64,000 nt of DNA. Origin: Hydrangea macrophylla (lineage: Eukaryota > Streptophyta > Magnoliopsida > Cornales > Hydrangeaceae). The stretch spans positions 31,559,501 to 31,623,500 of the forward strand of contig CM066998.1 of assembly GCA_033977485.1 (NCBI GenBank), given 5' to 3'. The translations under genes and the position numbers were made by a program. Shown in pieces: positions 58,300 through 64,000 of this stretch (the stretch's first letter is position 1; each line of letters starts with the position of its first letter). The notes under the pieces are model-generated. The model did no database searches, was not told the DNA's origin, and was given only the letters and a program-made list of their open reading frames with translations.

Positions 58300-59828
58300 T
58301 GTTGGGATTGTATGCCCTTAAAGCCACTCGTTAAGACATTTTATTAATAATAAATTGAATTTATTATTGATTGTTATTACATATTATGGGTATACCTGTA
58401 TCATTTCAATACATGAGCAGTGTATAGATGTGTCCTCAAGTTGAATTGTAGATGATCTAGGTGTATGGAAATGATTCACACACGGGAGTTCATGATCATC
58501 AGTTCCTTTCAACTTGAAACTTAGTTCACAGTTAGTATGAATTTGGACATTTCATATGGACGACTGTAACATATAGTTGCTACATGGTGGGGTGACATAA
58601 CTCTGTCATTGGAGTGGATGAACTCACAACTTATATGTTAACGTGGTTGATGCGTTGAACAGGATCGCTAACTAGATTACTGCACTAAATGACTGTCTCT
58701 TAAGTGTTTGTTTATCTAGTTCATTAAATTGTAAATTACTCTTAATTCTGAGGAGATAAACGGACTTAGCACTCTTATGCTAATTACTTTGATATACTAC
58801 ATAGTGAGATCTTATGATCAATACCTCGGTATGTTGGGTGATTAGTATATGAGGTCTGTGAACGTGTATCTTCAATATGAAATCCATGTTGGATAACTTT
58901 TGGATAGTTTCATTCGATCACAGAAATCTGAGTACTCAGTTGGGTTTTTCCTAAACCAGTTTATATATATATATTATTTATAATTAAATAATAATAATTT
59001 GCAAAAGGGTAGTATGGTCTTTCCATACGTGATCGATTGTGGATAACTAGAGTTTCCAAAAGTGGTAAATAATAGGCAACCAAAAAGGTAGACAGTCAAT
59101 TAATATTTTACCTTGTGTTGCGTATTAACGTGGAGGGGTATATTTGCAGATAAATTTATTGATTTGGGCCTTAATATAATTTCTATTTCCTTGGAGTGCA
59201 ATTACAGCATTGTAGTAGGGTGTGCCTGTAATTAATCAGTCTTAGTTAGATCTAGAGTTGATCAGATTGGCTAAGATATGATTGGAAGCCAAGAAAAAGG
59301 ATGGCCATCAGATCCCATCGTTGGCTCCTAACCGTAGGGTGCATACTAAAGCTGTGTATGGTGTTTGTATATAACATATTATATTTATATATATAAGTAT
59401 ATGGATAATTTATCTTTTTGTAAAGATAAATATATATATTTATATATATTAAATTTAAATTAATTTTTAATTTGAATTTAAAAGAAATAAGAGATTTAAT
59501 GCTACTATATCTCTATATCCATATCTTATATATACAGTATATCTGTTAGGAAAAACTAACGTTCTGAAAATTTACATACACCATATTGAGAGCTTTGAGT
59601 GGCTTGGGAGATTCCTACCATCTTCCTACGCATTTGAAGGTTGGAGAACAACGGTGAAGGTCCGGTGGTGACAAAGGCTATATACTGTATCATCTTCAAC
59701 TTCAGAGTTTGAGGTAATGAATAAAAAATAATATTGTTTTACTTAATCGTTTGATTAATCAACCACTGTGAGGATCCAGAAAATTTTTGAAATCCTTTCG
59801 CTGTATTTTTTTTTCAATATTTCCAATA
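58300..59828 (+). repeat. 3' LTR of E2, 1,529 bp
   Basis: TGTTGGGATTG to TTTCCAATA. The terminal CA is TA here, a single C to T change relative to the other LTRs. Followed by ATAGG. Confidence 0.9.
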
Positions 59829-59833
59829 ATAGG
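59829..59833. repeat. Right target duplication of E2, ATAGG
   Basis: Matches 51015-51019. Joining 51019 to 59834 restores the E1 leader (TAATAGG then TTGTTTGGCAATTG). Confidence 0.85.
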
Positions 59834-61377
59834 TTGTTTGGCAATTGTAAAGGGGGGTTTGGATCGAATATCCCGCGAATGGGCGATCCAGATCTGTTTC
59901 GCCTATGCCAATTTTAATTTTCTATTGGTGTAAATTAAATGTACTATCGGATCGGAGCATATGGAGATGACTGACCGGAACAGACTGTTCAAGTGTCATG
60001 ACCGTGACTGCTAATTGACGAAGAGCAATGATGTGACGTGATCGAAGCAATTGTGCGACCGATGATACATTGTATGGATTGGTTTTAGTTTGAGACTTTA
60101 CAATTACAGTCCATGTCAACTTCTAAGTATGCATGACGTCATCATCAATTTTGATTGCAACCTTCCCAGCAAGTCATGAAGAATTAAAGCCAATAATATA
60201 TCTATTGGCATATACATGTCCTGTACGGCTGTTGCAAGCATATGGAGTTTGAACAATCAATGCAAGGTTGCGGCTCCACTTTGGGAACACAGTCTGTGGA
60301 AGATTTTAGTTTTTTTAATAGGCTCGGCTTGAAGGAATCCCAGTTTTTTTTTGGTTGTCTTATTTGTTGCATGATAATTATGCTTACATGATAGGATCAT
60401 GACATTTATTATGTATTTGATCCATGGACAAAAATCATGCATATTGTTGTTATCTATGCAAGTTGGAATTTGAAAAGGGTCCTAAGCAAAGTACAATTCT
60501 AATTAGATAAAGGGATTTAATTTTTCTAGTTTATCTAGAATAAAATATTTTAATAATAAAATCCTTTTAAATTAGATTATCTAGAATTCATTTGTCAAGA
60601 TCATTTTATTTTTTAAAATATTAATTATTTTTCTAATAAAATAAAATTGTGACAAATGTGTTTTCTAGAAATTTAGTGGGAGAAATAGCCCACAAATATT
60701 TTTTAATATTAAATTATACAAGGACTTTTCCAAATAATTTGCATAGATAACTTCAAATAGATTCATATGGATTTGTTATATTCAATGTGAATTGATCTAT
60801 ATCCTCTACAATAAAATTCAAGTGTGTGAGGGGTATAGATATAATACCCCACGGCTTTCCATGACCGACTCAAGGTAAGGGATGTTGTCACATCGTCTCT
60901 AATTATAAAGGGCTCCCCTGTGGAGGGTGTCAACATACTAAGTTACCAAGTTGAGTCATTTCTTTAAGCTTAAATCAGGATGAGTGGGAGTGAACTTTTT
61001 CCCCAAGGAAACACTAACTCACAAAACTAATTTGAACTTAAGGTCATGGTATACACTTGACTAAAATATGATAAGTATTCTCCCCAAGGAGTGAAAGTGC
61101 TTTCATATTTTAGAAGGCTAAAGATAAATTGGAAGTCACTAAATACTTGACATTTATGTCTAGATGGTATGTTAGTGATGGGATTCCCGCTAACTAGTGG
61201 CAACATATGATCTCCCCAAGAAGCCGTGTAACCATAGAGTTAGTATTCTAATTTACTCAGATATGTAGTTGTGATTTTGTAGAGGAGATCACTAGATACT
61301 AATACATATTTGATGATAATACCCATTGGTGTACATGTATTCTTATGTGTTTATTTGTGTTTTGACTTTCAGATAAA
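59834..61377 (+). mobile_element. E1 leader, second part
   Basis: Resumes the E1 leader after E2. Conserved with E2 at 59834-59910 and from 60325 to the gag ATG. The part between differs from E2 and has no supported ORF. Confidence 0.8.
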
Positions 61378-61735
61378 ATGTCTTCATTCAACCCACTGTC
61401 AATTATCCTCAAGGAAAATAAATTAACTGGACCAAATTATGTGGATTGGAAACGTAATCTGGATATAGTGCTTACTGCTGAAGGGCACAAATATATGCTC
61501 TCAACTGATTGTCCTGAACTTCCTGCCTTAGATTCTCCTAAAGAGGACCGTGAGCGTTATGAGCGGTGGGCAAAGGCTGATGAGATGGCTAAGTGCTATA
61601 TATTGGCATCCATGTCAAATGTCCTCCAACACCAGCGTCAGTCTATGCCTACTGCTAAAGATATAATGCTCAACCTTAAGGAGTGTTTGGTGAGCACGGA
61701 CGTGATGCACGTCAAATTGCATTCCGCAACCTAGT
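61378..61735 (+). pseudogene. E1 Gag N-terminal fragment, frameshifted and truncated
   Basis: [15 protein letters not shown] as in E2, but retains KYMLSTDCPEL, where E2 has lost three residues. A single-base deletion in GAGATGTTT (read GAGTGTTT, about 61682) shifts the frame. The sequence stops at 61735 where a new LTR begins, so no zinc knuckle or pol is present. Confidence 0.9.
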
Positions 61736-62043
61736 TGTAACACCCTGTATTTTTCTTTTCCATTAATAAATGAATATTTCCTTTTTATTTCTATTTATAA
61801 TATTTTGTTTGGGGTCAAACTGTAATTTTCAAAATACTTTCTACGATTTCAAAATCAATATCTATATTTTTGTACAACCCGGAATTTATTCCTACACTAA
61901 TATAATTTTCTGTATCATTATTTCAACCGTAAAATACCAGTTTTAATTTCAAACTACGCCTTATACCGCGTCTTGGGTGAGGGAGCACGTGAGCTCAACC
62001 TCACCGGGAGAAATCTCCCTATTGCTTGGAGGCCACAACTCCT

Positions 62044-62150
62044 AGTTTATATATATGTATATATCACTCAAAAAAACCTCACAGTCTCTCCTTCTCTCCC
62101 TCACAAACTCTCTGTGACTCTCATATCTCTCAAATTCTCTCAACTATCTC
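62044..62150 (+). promoter_or_regulatory. LTR promoter: TATA region and CT-rich start
   Basis: TTTATATATATGTATATATC followed 30-40 bp later by CAGTCTCTCCTTCTCTCCCTC and further CT-rich sequence, the usual plant TATA and Y-patch layout. Confidence 0.5.
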
Positions 62151-62755
62151 CATAGATAAACACACATACAACCCAATATATGATATACATGTATACACAA
62201 ACACATATATAGTTTCATACATATATATTTATATCAAGATCAAGAACGGGAAAAATTCTCAACGGTGGATTTTTACGGCGGATGTTCTCGGTCTCAAATT
62301 CTTTGTACTAAACACCCTCGGTGAGTATTATAAACTTACTCGCCACATATGTATATGTATAATTCAGTGTTTATGTGAGTGTATATGTGTATATATATAT
62401 GTGATACACCATGGAAGCTTAAAATTGGAGTTTTGTAAAACTCAACCAAATTCAATTCCGTGAATTGGAAATGAAAGATCTTAGTCCCAAGAAGCTGTGG
62501 CTCGAATCCTACGCAATAATTCGTCCGTATCGCGACGTACCATTGATTTAAAGTTTTGACATCCTTACTTTAATCGCGAATATCTAGAGATATAATCCGT
62601 AATTGTTTAAATTGATTTCATATTCGTAATCTACGCGAAAAATGGAAGAGAACCATATATTACATGTCTCGGTTGAAACAGATTCTGAAAATGGGTAAAA
62701 TGCAGTTTTGAAATTGAAAACAGAGGAAAAACAAAGAAGATGACATTCTGCAAGA

Positions 62756-62966
62756 ACTCGCGCGCGCGACCCGCTCGCGCGAGGTTTGCTCGCGCGGACC
62801 GCTGTCGCGACCTGTTCTGTCCCTTCGCGCGCGCGACTTGCTCGCGCGATCCGGCCTCCCCTTCGCTCACGCGACCCGCTCGCGCGATCTATTCTACCCC
62901 TTCACGTGCGCGACCCGCTCGCGCGACATCACCTCTCCATCGCTCGCGCGAGCTGCTCGCGCGAGG
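62756..62966. repeat. GC-rich tandem array of TCGCGCGA palindromes, about 40-bp unit
   Basis: Five to six units of about 38-40 bp, each with paired CGC(G/T)CGCGCGA and CCGCTCGCGCGA words and a short pyrimidine spacer (CTGTCCCTT, CCTCCCCTT, CTACCCCTT, CCTCTCCAT). Very CpG-rich against AT-rich surroundings. Absence of stops makes chance ORFs here. Confidence 0.85.
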
Positions 62967-63254
62967 TGGCAGTTTTGAGCAGTTTCTGTATTTTTGTATA
63001 AGGGACTGTTTGAAAAATGTTTTGGGAAATTTCAAGGAACTGTTTGGCAAATATACTGTTTTAAAGGCTCACTGTTAGAAATTGGACTTGTAAGAATGTT
63101 TAAGACCGAATTTATGTTGAAAAGAATATTCAGCTTGAGATTAATAATTGTTGCTACAAACTGTGAACATTGACATACATATTTGGGTCGAGGTTGTGTC
63201 AACATGCATGTGTGGAATAAAGTGTGAAAAGAGTAAAGGGTGGCAGTTTGGTGT

Positions 63255-63640
63255 GCGACCTCAATATCGATCGGATAGTATTCCTGATATTGGAGGCGAC
63301 AGTGTTGTGTACGACTTAGATATCGATCGGATAGTATTCCTGGTATATAAGGCGCGCGTTTCGGATATTGATCGGATAGTATTCCTGATATCCGAAGTGA
63401 TGGTGATAGTGTTGTGTATGACTTAGATATTGATCGGATAGTATTCCTGGTATCTAAGGCGCGCGTTTCGGATATTGATCGGATAGTATTCCTGATATCC
63501 GGAGCGATGGTCGGTTGTGATCGGCCTAGATATCGATCGGATAGTATTCCTGGTATCTGAGGCAGTAGTGTGGTGTGTGACTTCAATACCGATCGGATAG
63601 TATTCTTGGTATTGGAGGCGATAGTGTAGCGTGTGATTTG
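63255..63640. repeat. Minisatellite with core GATCGGATAGTATTCCTG
   Basis: The core occurs seven times (about 63268, 63323, 63369, 63432, 63477, 63533 and, with one change, 63590), spaced 45-63 bp. It is flanked by AT(A/T)TC and GATATC-like half sites that make each unit partly palindromic. Alternating GGCGCGCGTTTCGGATATT spacers show a higher-order pattern. Confidence 0.85.
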
Positions 63641-64000
63641 GATGACTAAGTAGTTATTAATCGTGGTATCTGAGATGATGTGTTGGTTGAATTGGGTTGT
63701 TTTAAAGAAAAGAATTGGCAAGATAAGATATTACACAATTCATGTACAATTGCGTATTTATTTCTTACTATTTTTCCCCGTGATTTATGTTGAAATTGGA
63801 ACCTTGAATATATTACTGTTAATGTTAATTTATACCTTTGTTCTATATGCTTATATATATATATATTGCGAGCACATGTTTATTTTACTCACCAGCTTTC
63901 ATAAGCTGACGGCGTCGATGCGTCCTGGACTCTATGTCCAGATTTTCCAGGTCAGGAGCAGCTAGAGTTCGTTGACTATGCTAGTTAGATGACCGGAGGT

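Larger units (their letters stand above)
51020..59828 (+). mobile_element. Complete Ty1/copia element E2, 8,809 bp
   Basis: LTR 51020-52552, primer site 52555-52566, leader to 54306, one polyprotein frame 54307-58284, polypurine tract 58287-58299, LTR 58300-59828. It is flanked by ATAGG and sits inside the leader of related element E1. The two LTRs differ at few positions by eye. Gag and pol motifs suggest the Tork/Angela side of copia; the exact lineage is uncertain. Confidence 0.92.
61736..64000 (+). mobile_element. Chromovirus-type LTR, cut by the window edge
   Basis: Begins TGTAACACCCTG inside the E1 gag; CTAGT (61731-61735) is the likely target duplication. Contains a TATA and CT-rich promoter (62044-62150), a GTGAGTATT donor-like site at about 62322, the GC-rich array at 62756-62966, a minisatellite at 63255-63640, and near the edge CACCAGCTTTCATAAGCTGA, GTCCAGATTTTCCAGG, a sequence set I associate with Tekay/Del-type LTRs. 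The right end is outside the window. Confidence 0.65.

Noticed and set aside
49308..59828. A three-LTR copia array like the one at 8515
   Set aside because: The second LTR is preceded by only 187 bp of leader plus ATAGG, and the leader resumes after the third LTR, so this is a nested insertion and not LTR recombination.
62740..63078. 112- and 71-codon frames over the GC-rich array
   Set aside because: The array lacks stop codons because it is CpG-rich and repeated; products are Arg/Ala repeats.
63032..63721. 229-codon minus-strand frame
   Set aside because: It is a translation of the 63255-63640 minisatellite (repeated NTIRSI-type peptides) antisense to the LTR.

Overview
This is repeat-rich nuclear DNA from a flowering plant, probably a eudicot. 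The evidence is Ty3/gypsy elements of the Tat/Ogre and chromovirus types, a Ty1/copia element, a Helitron, a Stowaway-like MITE, a Mutator-like MITE, a caulimovirid relic, plant-only domains (plant mobile domain, DUF7745), tRNA-iMet primer sites and CT-rich plant leaders. I found no intact host gene that I can name. Nearly everything is nested or decayed transposable element. Family names are from recalled motif similarity and were not searched.

Left block (1-33895). A gypsy-type element enters from the left edge and ends in an LTR at 2266 to about 3565. It has landed in the 3' end of a Tat/Ogre-like element (copy A) that reads on the minus strand. Going leftwards, copy A has a partial LTR (33895-33232), a primer site, a leader minisatellite, then gag, protease, G-patch, RT, RNase H, a second RNase H and integrase (31840-25192), and a repeat-rich 3' region. 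Two broken extra genes lie antisense to pol in that 3' region: a plant-mobile-domain gene (4696-6640) and a DUF7745-like gene (6905-8203).

Insertion in copy A (8515-24590). A non-coding LTR element with 3-kb LTRs and 1,068-bp internal regions sits here as LTR-internal-LTR-internal-LTR, flanked by the duplication GCGTG. Its first LTR carries a 5,022-bp Helitron (9242-14263) inserted exactly between A and T. The Helitron holds a phase-consistent six-exon gene model (12913-13770) of unknown function, and a 195-bp palindromic MITE with a 9-bp duplication.

Middle block (33896-49307). In order: a decayed chromovirus-type LTR, a roughly 150-bp tandem array, a Stowaway-like MITE, a caulimovirid promoter, primer site and movement-protein relic, a second Tat/Ogre-like LTR and 3' region (copy B, from 39228), a second plant-mobile-domain gene on the minus strand with its own TATA box and CT-rich leader, and a 1-kb foldback element.

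Right block (49308-64000). A Ty1/copia element (E2, 51020-59828, duplication ATAGG) has inserted into the leader of a related element (E1). The E2 polyprotein frame is complete except for two nonsense codons. E1 is cut at 61736 by a chromovirus-type LTR that runs off the window and carries a GC-rich TCGCGCGA repeat and a 60-bp-class minisatellite.
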